Origin: Acinetobacter albensis
GTDB lineage: Bacteria > Pseudomonadota > Gammaproteobacteria > Pseudomonadales > Moraxellaceae
Direction of reading: 5' to 3'
Length of the DNA stretch: 48,146 nt
NCBI RefSeq assembly: GCF_900095025.1
Contig: NZ_FMBK01000018.1
Location: 1 to 48,146 of the forward strand
Shown here: piece after piece, positions 9,874-18,005 of the stretch
How the letters are laid out: the number at the start of each line of letters is the position of its first letter
How positions within the stretch are numbered: position 1 is the stretch's first letter
Notes under the pieces: model-generated
The model's database searches: none
What the model saw: only the letters and a program-made list of their open reading frames with translations
What the model was told of the DNA's origin: nothing
Made by a program: the position numbers and the translations under genes

Positions 9874-10326
9874 TTACTGATCAGGAATTTCGGGGTTAAT
9901 CAGTAAAGCTAATAGTTGCAAGGATTCTTGCCAGCCTAAATAACATGCTTCTACAGGAATCACATCAGGAATACCCGATTGTGTAATATGTACTTCTGTT
10001 CCCACAGAAACAGTTTTAAATTGAATATTGACTTCAATTTCACCTGACAAATTTGGGTCATCAAACTGGTCGGTATAACGTAGTAATTGGTTAGGAATAA
10101 TTTCCTGATAATGCCCACCAAAAGAATGGCTTGAGCCTGTTGAAAAGTTTGTAAAAGACATTTTATAGCGACCACCCACTTGTGCATCAAAATGCTGAAT
10201 TTTGGCAGTAAAACCATGCGGGGGCATCCATTTGACCAATGCATCTGGATCGATAAAAGCTTTGAATACACGCTCTATGGGTGCACTAAATACACGGTGA
10301 AGTTTAACGGTATGACTTGGGTTCAT
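9874..10326 (-). CDS. SRPBCC-family (AHSA1/START-like) protein
   Basis: A 150-residue protein with the helix-grip fold pattern of the AHSA1 group. It has LHRVFSAPIERVFKAFIDPD at the start, then WMPPHGFTAKIQHFDAQVGG, a YRM-type strand (YKMSFTN), a GGHYQEIIPNQLLRYT strand and a C-terminal helix GWQESLQLLALLI. Such proteins bind small hydrophobic ligands or act as accessory factors. No substrate can be inferred from these neighbours. It is a monocistronic minus-strand gene, with a terminator-poor stretch on its downstream side. Confidence 0.82.
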   Translation of the reverse strand: MNPSHTVKLHRVFSAPIERVFKAFIDPDALVKWMPPHGFTAKIQHFDAQVGGRYKMSFTNFSTGSSHSFGGHYQEIIPNQLLRYTDQFDDPNLSGEIEVNIQFKTVSVGTEVHITQSGIPDVIPVEACYLGWQESLQLLALLINPEIPDQ

Positions 10327-10639
10327 TTCGTCTTCCTCATTATTTTTGTTTTTGAATATTTGATCTTGAATACTTTATTTTATATCTTCAGTTTAGTGCG
10401 AATGATTGAATATTCTGTAGCGCTTTGGTATCGGTTTTTATAGAGAATAGACAAGAATTAATCCTTCTATACAGCTCATTGAGGAGCTAAAAATAGTTTT
10501 ATTTTCTGCATTTTCTAATACCTTATTTTTATGATTCAACACACTCAATTTTTAAGCCTACAATAAAAAAACCTAACACTGCACTGCGTTAGGTTTTTTA
10601 TCTTTCACTTGTTCAGGATCTCTTGTTTAGAACTTAAAA
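10327..10639. other. Intergenic stretch between the SRPBCC gene and rraB
   Basis: AT-rich and without a credible coding frame. It contains the upstream region of the SRPBCC gene on its left and the terminator at 10566-10599 that ends rraB on its right. Nothing else is recognised. Confidence 0.6.
10566..10599 (-). terminator. Intrinsic terminator after rraB
   Basis: AAAAAACCTAAC (10566-10577) and GTTAGGTTTTTT (10588-10599) form a perfect 12-bp stem with a 10-base loop. It is symmetrical, with A-run and T-run, so it could act in both directions. The nearest gene end is rraB on the minus strand, 40 bases away. Confidence 0.88.
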
Positions 10640-11020
10640 CTAGCTTTGAATTTCTTCTTCAAAGTCTTCGTCGTCATATACATAGGCCATGCAACCCCAA
10701 CCGTCGTATTCACCACCATGTTGCTCAGCAATTTTTGTAAACCATTCTTCGATATCAATAATGTCGGAATACTCAGGTTCCATATAGACATAAATAGTAA
10801 TGACCCATTCAAGTGTATCGGCTTCTTCATCTTCAAATAAGCTAATTTTTTGTTCTTCTTTGAGCAGGTAAAGCGCACATTTTTCTGCTTGTTCTTGCGT
10901 TTGAAATGCAATTGAAAACTCAATTTCGTGCGCTTCAGTCAAATCATCACCATCTTCAGCCATTTGCCAAAGCACGTTACCATTTTCATCATCTGGGAAT
11001 TGTTCAAAATCACGTGTCAT
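10640..11020 (-). CDS. rraB: Ribonuclease E inhibitor RraB-family protein
   Basis: A very acidic 126-residue protein similar to RraB, which binds RNase E and changes its mRNA decay activity. The visible pattern is FPDDENGNVLWQM near the N-terminus (the family D-G-x-x-L-x-x-M), then a two-strand/helix repeat with FSIAFQTQEQAEKCA and a C-terminal EEWFTKIAEQHGGEYDGWGC segment. This last part is the most diagnostic. The ATG at 11020 (MTRDFEQFP) is chosen because AAGGAA lies 8 bases upstream. An ATG pair at 11041-11044 lacks a binding site. Confidence 0.82.
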   Translation of the reverse strand: MTRDFEQFPDDENGNVLWQMAEDGDDLTEAHEIEFSIAFQTQEQAEKCALYLLKEEQKISLFEDEEADTLEWVITIYVYMEPEYSDIIDIEEWFTKIAEQHGGEYDGWGCMAYVYDDEDFEEEIQS

Positions 11021-11328
11021 GGAGGGTTTCCTTATAGTCATCATTTACAGCTATATCATTGTATCCAGATTAGCTCAAGATTGTTTCAGTTTCGCGATTT
11101 AAAATTGGCGCTGTGAGTCAAGCCGAATTTAAATTGATTGAAAAGTGTGAATATTGCAATCATTGGTCGAATAATCAAATTAGCTTTAAAAGGTTTTAAA
11201 CGCGCATAACTGGATTTTATACCAGCAGAATCATAAAAAAATAAATACCGTTTAAAAAGTCACGCTTAGATTTATTGATAAAATATAATTTAAAGCTTTT
11301 CAATTTTTAATGGCCTATAAATGGCTCA
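11021..11328. other. Intergenic stretch between rraB and rluA
   Basis: About 300 AT-rich bases holding the upstream region of rraB and the downstream region of the pseudouridine synthase gene. No open frame with a ribosome binding site, no RNA gene and no strong hairpin was seen. Confidence 0.5.
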
Positions 11329-11994
11329 TTAAAAAGGAATCTGTGCTTTAATTTCAACGCTTTCCCCACTCAACGGTTGTTGAAAAGCCAAATAACTGGC
11401 ATGTAACGCCATGCGTTTTAGTGGACTTTGGGCAGGTTCAGGGTGATAGAGTTTATCCCCAGTAATTGGATGTCCGATGTATTGCATATGAACACGTAAC
11501 TGATGTGAACGACCTGTAATTGGGGTTAATAACACACGTGTAATATCGGCTGATTCATCGTACGCTAAGGCTTGGTACAAAGTTTTGGCTGCTTTACCCA
11601 GTTCAAAATGCACGATTTGACGCGGACGATTTTCCCAATCGGTTATTAACGGCACATCGACACTGCCTTCACCTAAAAGTTTGGCCTGCACTAAGGCGAT
11701 ATAATTTTTCTTTACCGTGCGAGCCTGAAACATTTTACTGACAGCAACTTCAGCATCACGATGTTTCGCAAACATTAAAATACCCGAAGTCGCCATATCT
11801 AGACGATGGGTAATTTTGGCATGCGGATATTTTTTCAAGACTCGTAAATATGCGCTGTCTCGGTGTTCAGGCAAACGCCCTGGAACAGACAATAATCCTG
11901 CTGGCTTTTCAATCACCACCAAATCTGCATCTTCATAAAGAATACAAAGCGGTTGTTGGGGTGGCATGTAAACAAAAGGATCATTGATCAACAT
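11329..11994 (-). CDS. rluA: RluA-family RNA pseudouridine synthase
   Basis: Isomerises uridine to pseudouridine in rRNA and/or tRNA (E. coli RluA modifies 23S position 746 and several tRNAs). The catalytic motif HRLDMATSGIL is present, with the nucleophile Asp66 counted from the ATG at 11994. It also has GRSHQLRVHMQYIGHPI, the KNYIALV strand and ILYEDADLVVIEKPAGLLSV at the N-terminus. No S4 domain is present, as in RluA. The start is uncertain. An upstream TTG at 12054 would add 20 residues unlike RluA, and the ATG at 11994 has no strong binding site. Confidence 0.88.
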   Translation of the reverse strand: MLINDPFVYMPPQQPLCILYEDADLVVIEKPAGLLSVPGRLPEHRDSAYLRVLKKYPHAKITHRLDMATSGILMFAKHRDAEVAVSKMFQARTVKKNYIALVQAKLLGEGSVDVPLITDWENRPRQIVHFELGKAAKTLYQALAYDESADITRVLLTPITGRSHQLRVHMQYIGHPITGDKLYHPEPAQSPLKRMALHASYLAFQQPLSGESVEIKAQIPF

Positions 11995-12653
11995 GAAAAT
12001 GGAGCATGACAAAGAGTGGTGGCAAAAATACCAAGCCTGCTTGGGCTGTGTCAATAAGACAACTTAGTCTGCATATGAATAAAGTAGAAGAAGCATGATT
12101 CAAAATTTTTGAGGAAAATGATCAAAAGTTGATATGAAGTCTATGTTTATTATTTTTGATTCGAAATAAATTTTGAGGGTATTGGGGAAAACATTACGTT
12201 TTACTTCAACCAGTATCACTTTGTAAGCAATAACCTTGTGCCTATAAACTTTTGATCTATAGCGTCCTAAGCCGAATCGAGACCTTTTGGGTAAGTACTA
12301 CACACGCGTTTTGCGCCACTGGTAGCAATCTACTCTTTTCGATCCCCGTCACACCCTTGAGATATAATTTAACAAGTCAGGCTCGGGATTGTTTTCCTAA
12401 GATGATCTTTTTTTAATATATTTTGAAAAATATTTTCTATTTATAAACAATTTAAAGATTTTTTTATCAATTCAACGCTATTTTAATAATTTTTAAGTCA
12501 AATATTCATTCTAATTTGAAATTATTGAATACTTAAAAATAATATTTCAAAAAAACTAAGTCAGCACAGCTTAAAAATTGATAAGGCTCTCACTATTTCA
12601 TTCCCACTTAACCCAAAAAACCCACCAAGTGGTGGGTTTTTGATGACTACAAA
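11995..12653. other. Long intergenic region with a GC-richer unknown block
   Basis: About 660 bases without a credible gene. The outer parts are very AT-rich. In contrast 12240-12400 has a distinctly higher G+C content and lacks long open frames. The right end holds the kgtP terminator (12616-12641). The 12240-12400 block shows no tRNA or known RNA that I can name. It contains TTCGATCC and GGTAGC, which superficially recall tRNA arms but do not pair as such. It might be a small RNA gene or the remnant of an inserted element. Confidence 0.4.
12616..12641 (-). terminator. Intrinsic terminator after the KgtP-like gene
   Basis: AAAAACCCACC (12616-12626), loop AAGT, GGTGGGTTTTT (12631-12641). This is a perfect 11-bp stem that lies 13 bases after the stop codon at 12654 on the minus strand, with T residues on that side. 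Confidence 0.9.
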
Positions 12654-13949
12654 TTAATGATCGTGATGTAAATATTCAGGTTCTTTAGGTAGTGCAAAAC
12701 TACATAAGAAACAGATCACCAGCATAACCACTACGTAAATAAAGAACAGATTTTCAATACCCGCATCTTTAAATTGAAGTGCAACCGCAGGCGCAGTACC
12801 ACCAAATATCGCATTACCGACAGCATAGGAAAAACCTACGCCCAATGCACGTACATGCGGTGGGAACATTTCTGCTTTCACTAAACCACTAATAGACGTA
12901 TAGAAACTCAGCAGCATCATCATAAAAATAAGCAACAAAGTTACAATGACTGGAGAATAGCTAAAATACGGCATGGCAATCACCATGACTGGATAGATAA
13001 AGATCGCAACAGATGCACTAAATGCCAACATTGCAGCACGACGACCAATTCGGTCGGAAATAGCACCGAATAAAGGCTGCGCCACCATGAATACAAATAA
13101 GGCTGCTGTCATCATATAACCCACGACTCTGCCATCAATGCCTAGATTGGTCATGTAAGTTTTTGAATAAACAGTCAATACATAGAAACTCAAAGAGCCT
13201 GCTGATGTATAACCCACCACCAGTAAGAATGTTTTCCAATGTTTTTTGAACAATTCACGTAAGCTGCCCGCTTCTTCTTTGTTTTCGTCATCTTTAGATA
13301 ATGTTTCTTCTAAACGACTACGTGCCAACAATGAAACAATCGCAGCTACACCACCCACTACAAATGGAATACGCCAGCCGCCATCCATCAACTGTTGTTC
13401 ACTCATTAACATGAGTAGCACTACACCTAACAGACTGGCCAATAACTGACCACCAGATAAGGTTACGTACTGAAATGAGGCAAAAAATCCACGTTGGCCT
13501 TTAAGAGCAATTTCACTCATATACGTCGCAACAGCGCCATATTCACCACCGACAGATAGACCTTGTAAGAGACGGACTAAAAGTAACAAGAATGGTGCCA
13601 ACATACCGACCTGTTCATAAGTCGGCAATAAAGCAAATAGGAATGAGCTGACCGCCATTAAACTAATGGAAATGACCATTGAATTTTTGCGACCATGTTT
13701 ATCGGCAATACGTCCAAAAATCCAACTTCCGATTGGGCGCATAAAGAAACTTGCTGCAAATACACCCCAAACATAGACTGCTTGTGCAGATGAGGTCATG
13801 TTTGGTGCAGTTAGGGCATGCTGGAAATACATGGCAAAAACGGCATAGATATAAAAGTCAAACCATTCGACTAAATTACCAGAAGATGCTCCGATAATGC
13901 CGCGAACGCGTTTACTTTTCTCTTCTTTACTATAAGTGACTTCACTCAT
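12654..13949 (-). CDS. kgtP: MHS-family MFS transporter, alpha-ketoglutarate permease-like
   Basis: A 12-helix inner membrane proton symporter of 431 residues. Close similarity to E. coli KgtP is visible in GASSGNLVEWFDFYIYAVF, MRPIGSWIFGRIADKHGRK (major facilitator loop 2-3 motif), LLQGLSVGGEYGAVATYMSE, YTSAGSLSFYVLTVYSKTYM and SFYTSISGLVKAEMFPPHVR. The most likely substrate is 2-oxoglutarate or a related dicarboxylate. The exact substrate is inferred. The C-terminus is a short histidine-rich tail. It is monocistronic, with a 490-base upstream gap and a strong terminator. Confidence 0.85.
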   Translation of the reverse strand: MSEVTYSKEEKSKRVRGIIGASSGNLVEWFDFYIYAVFAMYFQHALTAPNMTSSAQAVYVWGVFAASFFMRPIGSWIFGRIADKHGRKNSMVISISLMAVSSFLFALLPTYEQVGMLAPFLLLLVRLLQGLSVGGEYGAVATYMSEIALKGQRGFFASFQYVTLSGGQLLASLLGVVLLMLMSEQQLMDGGWRIPFVVGGVAAIVSLLARSRLEETLSKDDENKEEAGSLRELFKKHWKTFLLVVGYTSAGSLSFYVLTVYSKTYMTNLGIDGRVVGYMMTAALFVFMVAQPLFGAISDRIGRRAAMLAFSASVAIFIYPVMVIAMPYFSYSPVIVTLLLIFMMMLLSFYTSISGLVKAEMFPPHVRALGVGFSYAVGNAIFGGTAPAVALQFKDAGIENLFFIYVVVMLVICFLCSFALPKEPEYLHHDH

Positions 13950-14440
13950 TTGTATTCCTTTTATCGATAGTTATTCTGTTATTTGAATGTTCTTCAATAA
14001 AAATAACATGAATTTTCACTTTTATTATTTTACCGCTATGCAGACAAAATGTAAGCCAATAGTGGTTGATGACGTCCTTTTATTTCGAGTAATTCTAAAT
14101 ATTTGTCACTACAACCTATCAATCACAGCCCTGTTGCAGAAAATATAAACGATTTTTAACCAGAGATATTTTTGTTTTTTGTATAGATTATTTCAGAGTA
14201 ATCAAAATGACTAAAACGATTGAGAAATGACTTTTATCAAATAAAAGATTGAACTTTAAGGTTTGCTCTAATACGTTCAATCTTAGCGCTAAAACCTAAA
14301 GCCAAATTAGATGAATTTCTCCAAATCATTGCAATTGGTTTTACTGTGTAAATAAATTTTAGACAGCAAAAAGCCCTATGGAGTAATAGGGCTTTTGTTT
14401 AAAACAGGATTGTCTGTTTTATACATGTCACATTGGCAAT
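13950..14440. other. Intergenic region upstream of the KgtP-like gene
   Basis: An AT-rich 490-base region. It contains an inverted repeat AAGATTGAAC (14245-14254) / GTTCAATCTT (14275-14284). A second, overlapping pairing is possible between CTTTAAGGTTT (14254-14264 area) and AAACCTAAAG (14292-14301), so two mutually exclusive hairpins are possible. It also contains the terminator of the zinc-ribbon gene (14369-14396). No gene is seen. Confidence 0.5.
14369..14396 (-). terminator. Intrinsic terminator after the small zinc-ribbon gene
   Basis: AAAAGCCCTAT (14369-14379), 6-base loop, ATAGGGCTTTT (14386-14396). On the minus strand the stem is followed by TTTTTG. It lies 45 bases past the stop codon of the 44-residue zinc-ribbon gene. 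Confidence 0.85.
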
Positions 14441-14575
14441 TTATTTTTTAAATTCAGTGCCATAGCATTTGGTACACGGGGGTAAACGGTCTGTACCAAT
14501 TTCTAAGTAAGTGCGGCGTCCGCACTGAATACAAAAATAGAAGCCTGTTCCGGGTTTATCGCCTGCAGTCACCAT
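14441..14575 (-). CDS. Tiny zinc-ribbon protein (44 residues)
   Basis: Encodes a 44-residue protein beginning MVTAGDKPGTGFYFCIQCGR and ending KCYGTEFKK. It has two CxxC pairs (C-I-Q-C and C-T-K-C) spaced about 18 residues apart, the minimal zinc ribbon or rubredoxin-like knuckle. A GGAG binding site lies 8 bases before the ATG, and TATACT sits about 35 bases further upstream as a possible -10. Its own terminator follows. Such mini zinc-ribbon proteins occur in Acinetobacter but have no established function. A frameshifted relative lies at 16190-16287, on the other side of the MFS gene. Confidence 0.8.
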   Translation of the reverse strand: MVTAGDKPGTGFYFCIQCGRRTYLEIGTDRLPPCTKCYGTEFKK

Positions 14576-14792
14576 TTTTGTTCTCCATATGTTTTTAGAA
14601 ATGGTAGAACCAGTATAACTTTTTTATGATGGATGTCTATTGATCATTTCGACAGGTGATGATGGCGTTTATGCAAGCCATTATCATAAATGGATTATAA
14701 AGCCGCTATTATCACCTTTTGGCTTATCAGCATAAACCGACCAACATACATTCAAAGATCATATTTTATATGTTTGCTTTCTGCGCTTAAAG

Positions 14793-15983
14793 CTAAATTC
14801 CTGCCTGTTTACTGCGATTTAAAAACACCACCATCACCGCGATAAAGGTCAAGACACTTGCAAAAACCAAATTTAACCACAGTCCAATACCGTCATAAAT
14901 CAGCCCACCAGCAAAAGCGCCTAATCCAATTGAAAGGTTAAATACAGCCACATTAAATGCAGCAGCGAGTTCCAGCTGTGTTGGCGCTGAACGAATCATC
15001 CATGTCATTAATGAGACCGAAACGCCACCATAAGCAAATCCCCAAATTAAGAACAAGACAATATTCAAATAGAGAAAATCACCAAAAAAGATGAATAACA
15101 GCAATGTTGCACTGAGTAAAAAAGCAATGCTCAATAGTGTTTGCCATAAAAATTTTTGAATGGTAAAACCTAAAACAAAATTACCTAAAATTCCAAAAAC
15201 ACCATAAATTAACAATAAAGCACCGATGGATGCATCGGAGAATTGTGAGATTTCTTGTAATACAGGTCGTACAAAGGTATATGCAGAAAAATGCCCGGTC
15301 ACGATCACTAAGGTCAACACTAATCCAATAATTACGTTAGGTTTTTTGAGTACAGTTAGGCTGCTTTTTAAGCTACTGACTTTGTTAACGGGCAAAGAAG
15401 GCAAAGACCAAAACAGCATCACAAATACAATGCCCACTAAAATGGCGACACAGATAAAGGCCATGCGCCAGCCAAATAAATCACCGAGATACACACCTGC
15501 GGGTATGCCCAATACTGACGCCGCAGCAATCCCACTAAAGATGATTGAGGTGGCGATTCCGACTTGCGCAGGAGGCATTAAACGAACAGCGAGAGTACCT
15601 GCTAAAGCCCAAATACCGCCCATAGACATCCCGAACAATACCCTCGCCAGTAATAACCAATGGAATGTGTCGGTCATGGCAGAAACAAGTGTCGAAATAA
15701 ACAATAACAGCATAAAAAAAAGTAGTAATTGACGACGATTAATACGGTTGAAAACGAGAACAATACATGGGGCAACAATGGCAGCAACTAATGATGGTGT
15801 GGAAATGATCAGACTGGTATGTCCTACGGATTGCTGCATACTTTCTGCGATCGGCGTCAATAAGCCGATCGGAAGCATTTCCGCACTCACTACAGCAAAG
15901 ATCGCTAAAGCCACAGCAATCACTGCCAACCATGCTTTTAAATTGGCTTGATGGATTTGTTCATTGGATGTTTTGGAACTCAT
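14793..15983 (-). CDS. MFS exporter of the DHA1 family (sugar-efflux/NepI-like)
   Basis: A 396-residue, 12-helix inner membrane protein. Features are LPIGLLTPIAESMQQSVG near helix 1, the loop 2-3 motif in short form (NRINRRQLL), LLLARVLFGMSMGGIWALAG in helix 4, and GIPAGVYLGDLFGWRMAF in helix 5. The last is the motif-C-like region of drug and metabolite antiporters. Relatives include AraJ, SotB, YdhP and NepI, which export sugars, purine nucleosides or drugs. The substrate is unknown here. It is flanked by the two zinc-ribbon copies on the same strand. Confidence 0.82.
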   Translation of the reverse strand: MSSKTSNEQIHQANLKAWLAVIAVALAIFAVVSAEMLPIGLLTPIAESMQQSVGHTSLIISTPSLVAAIVAPCIVLVFNRINRRQLLLFFMLLLFISTLVSAMTDTFHWLLLARVLFGMSMGGIWALAGTLAVRLMPPAQVGIATSIIFSGIAAASVLGIPAGVYLGDLFGWRMAFICVAILVGIVFVMLFWSLPSLPVNKVSSLKSSLTVLKKPNVIIGLVLTLVIVTGHFSAYTFVRPVLQEISQFSDASIGALLLIYGVFGILGNFVLGFTIQKFLWQTLLSIAFLLSATLLLFIFFGDFLYLNIVLFLIWGFAYGGVSVSLMTWMIRSAPTQLELAAAFNVAVFNLSIGLGAFAGGLIYDGIGLWLNLVFASVLTFIAVMVVFLNRSKQAGI

Positions 15984-16647
15984 TGGGTACTTCTAATATT
16001 TTACTGTGTCGTAATATACGCAATAGCGAGGCTGAATAAACGTTATTTGTATTGTATTCTTGAGTAAGAAATATAATCGAGCTTTTTTATGGGGATGAAT
16101 GATGCAAATGAGCTTAAATTTGAGCAGATAAAAGTACTTAGTTATTTTTTTTGCTGCTTAAGCATTCTTCTTATTAAATTAATCACGCTCTAACTTTGTA
16201 GACGATCTGTACTAATTTCTAAACAAATGCATTGACCGCATTGAATACAAAAATAGAAGCCTGTTCCGGTTGACCAGCAGTAACCATTTTTTGTTCTCCA
16301 TAGGTTTTTAGAAATGGTGAGCAAAGTATAGACACTTTTTTAGCTTTGCCTATTGGTTATTTTAAATAAAAATAGTGTCATTTCTTCAATAAATAATAAA
16401 AGGAGGATGTTTACCATACTTCCATTTATTCTGTGATTTAGTTTTATGCTTTTTTTATATTTTCTTCGTTTAGAATGTCAAAAATGAATCGAATTAACGA
16501 TGTATCATGTTTGCTTAATGTAGTCATTGAACTCTTTAGCATGATTTCATTACTAAACATGATCTCTCGTTTCTTAAGTGTTTTATGTACTTGTAGATGA
16601 AATCTATTTCATATTTACTTCACTAACAATCAGAAAATATTTGTCTT
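15984..16647. other. AT-rich region with a zinc-ribbon pseudogene
   Basis: About 660 bases with no intact gene apart from the broken zinc-ribbon copy at 16190-16287. The upstream flank of that copy (16288-16350) is homologous to the upstream flank of the intact copy (14576-14640). The rest, 16351-16647, is AT-rich and contains no recognisable element besides an AAGGAGG sequence near 16400 that is not followed by a usable frame. Confidence 0.55.
16190..16287 (-). pseudogene. Frameshifted, truncated second copy of the small zinc-ribbon gene
   Basis: The reading frame starts ATG GTT ACT GCT like the intact gene at 14441-14575, including the GGAG binding site. A 28-base run is identical in both copies (14526-14553 and 16242-16269). 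Between the start codon and that run the copy here is 4 bases shorter, which shifts the frame and gives a stop after 22 codons. In the ancestral frame the first C-x2-C is recognisable, followed by C-I-C, but the chain stops before the second CxxC pair. Loss of function is therefore very likely. Confidence 0.8.
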
Positions 16648-17001
16648 ATGAAAATAAAATACATTGCGCTCTTGTTATTGATCACGTTGACATGTAGCTC
16701 ATGTAAGCTCTTGAAAACTCATGTGGTAAAGTTGACTTCTTCTGCTGAAATACAAAATGATGCTGTTTTATTAAAAACGACCAAAGGTTATGTCTATTTG
16801 ACCACTAAAAAAATGACTGAACCACAAAAACAAATTTTAAGCAGTCTGCTCCCTTTTCAGTGTTTAGAAATTAAAACACCTGAGCAATTTGATATGCAAA
16901 ATCGGAAAGTATATTTTGATGATTTTAAAATTAAAAGTCTTCCAACGAGTCATCCTGACTGTCGTAAGGTTAAAGTCACTACACGCATTAGCATTAATTA
17001 A
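16648..17001 (+). CDS. Small exported protein, possible lipoprotein, unknown function
   Basis: A 117-residue protein with a basic start (MKIKY), a leucine-rich hydrophobic core and cysteines at 16 and 19 (LTCSSCK). This resembles a signal peptide with an atypical lipobox, so lipid attachment is uncertain. The mature part is basic and has two more cysteines. No family is recognised. Neighbours (an MFS gene, a pseudogene and an Abi-like gene) and the low G+C content place it in an accessory stretch. No operon partner. Confidence 0.6.
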   Translation: MKIKYIALLLLITLTCSSCKLLKTHVVKLTSSAEIQNDAVLLKTTKGYVYLTTKKMTEPQKQILSSLLPFQCLEIKTPEQFDMQNRKVYFDDFKIKSLPTSHPDCRKVKVTTRISIN

Positions 17002-17139
17002 TATTCGATGGATTTATTTAAATAATTATTAACAATTTTCTCTATCCCACTTCATTAAATTTATATATGAAATGTACTTTTTTAACCTTAATATGTAAAT
17101 CATGAAAGGTTTATTAAGTTCTATTTTTAGATTTCTTAA

Positions 17140-17877
17140 TCAAATAAAATGTAAAATTAATCTTGCAACAGAATTTAATAAATCTCTCGCAAAATTTGCA
17201 ATCCATTTATTAGCATCTTGATCAAAATGTGATTCACTAAATGAGTTTCTAGAGTTAGCTATGACATTTGTTAATGTAGAAATACATACTATCATTTGTG
17301 TAGGATATGGTCCCTTAGATTTTAATCTTTGATCTATGTCATCTCTTACCAATTTTGACATTGGAATAAGGTCAGTAACATTACTTTGTTTTGGAAGGTA
17401 TTTATTCATATATGCTTTATACAATCCTTCCAAACAAGTATATGAAAGTGTTACTGTTCTATTAAATTCACCTAATTTAATAGAACTATCTATATCATCA
17501 AGAATTTTATTGAGTTTTTGCGCATTCCAAATATTATGATTAAAATTATTAACAGGTACAGAGTTTAAATTTACTGCATTGATTATATTTTCCAAATCCT
17601 GTGTATTCTTATAAGGCTTGATCACAAAAATCATTTCAATAAAAAAATTCAATTTATTTCTATCATCTAATTCTTTAATTAAATCCCAATAATAATCATA
17701 ACGGCTGGTACTCAAATTTTTATTATTGCGCTCACCAATGTAAAGCGTGTAATTCGGAATATTTGAATTATACTTTTGAATAAATTTTATAAACTTACTT
17801 CCCGAAAAGTAAGTATTACCATCAGAGTTATCGTTGATTAAATTAAATAAATTAGAATATGCGGCTAGCCAATTCAC
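17140..17877 (-). CDS. AT-rich gene with abortive-infection-like C-terminus
   Basis: A 245-residue protein without membrane segments. The C-terminal part (about residues 150-245) has a pattern reminiscent of the Abi C-terminal domain of abortive infection proteins. It has a helix ending in SYTCLEGLYKAYM, then LTNVIANSRNSFSESHFD, and a last helix FARDLLNSVARLIL. The family-like R-N-x5-SH core is visible. The N-terminal half is not recognised. The GTG at 17877 is chosen because AAAGGTGG lies 5-6 bases before it, while an upstream GTG overlaps that site. It is strongly AT-rich compared with its neighbours and sits between two core genes, which suggests transfer. A phage-defence role is an inference. 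Confidence 0.55.
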   Translation of the reverse strand: MNWLAAYSNLFNLINDNSDGNTYFSGSKFIKFIQKYNSNIPNYTLYIGERNNKNLSTSRYDYYWDLIKELDDRNKLNFFIEMIFVIKPYKNTQDLENIINAVNLNSVPVNNFNHNIWNAQKLNKILDDIDSSIKLGEFNRTVTLSYTCLEGLYKAYMNKYLPKQSNVTDLIPMSKLVRDDIDQRLKSKGPYPTQMIVCISTLTNVIANSRNSFSESHFDQDANKWIANFARDLLNSVARLILHFI

Positions 17878-17943
17878 TATTTCCACCTTTAAAATTAATT
17901 TAGACCTAGCTGACTATAAGATCTATAAAGTATAAATAAATTT

Positions 17944-17974
17944 AAAAAACCCCACTTAACAGTAGGGTTTTTTT
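17944..17974 (-). terminator. Intrinsic terminator after acnD
   Basis: AAAAAACCCC-ACT (17944-17956) pairs with AGTAGGGTTTTTT (17961-17973), with one C-A mismatch and a TAAC loop. It lies about 30 bases past the acnD stop on the minus strand and would also separate acnD from the Abi-like gene. Confidence 0.8.
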
Positions 17975-18005
17975 ACAACAAAATCAATTATTTCAGCTTA
18001 AAGTC

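Noticed and set aside
11995..12054. 20-residue N-terminal extension of the pseudouridine synthase from a TTG
   Set aside because: TTG start without a good ribosome binding site and with residues not typical for RluA. Also weak support for the ATG at 11994, so this remains uncertain.
12305..12356. tRNA-like pieces (GGTAGC and TTCGATCC) in the intergenic block
   Set aside because: The arms needed for a tRNA do not pair, no acceptor stem or CCA is found, and the anticodon arm is missing. A decayed fragment cannot be excluded but is not supported.
14128..14145. Possible insertion sequence end (CCTGTTGCAGAAAAT, recalling IS6-family ends)
   Set aside because: Only about ten bases match, no second end and no transposase frame lie nearby.
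16390..16440. AAGGAGG followed by ATG in the AT-rich region before the small exported protein
   Set aside because: The following frame stops after a few codons, so no peptide gene can be supported.
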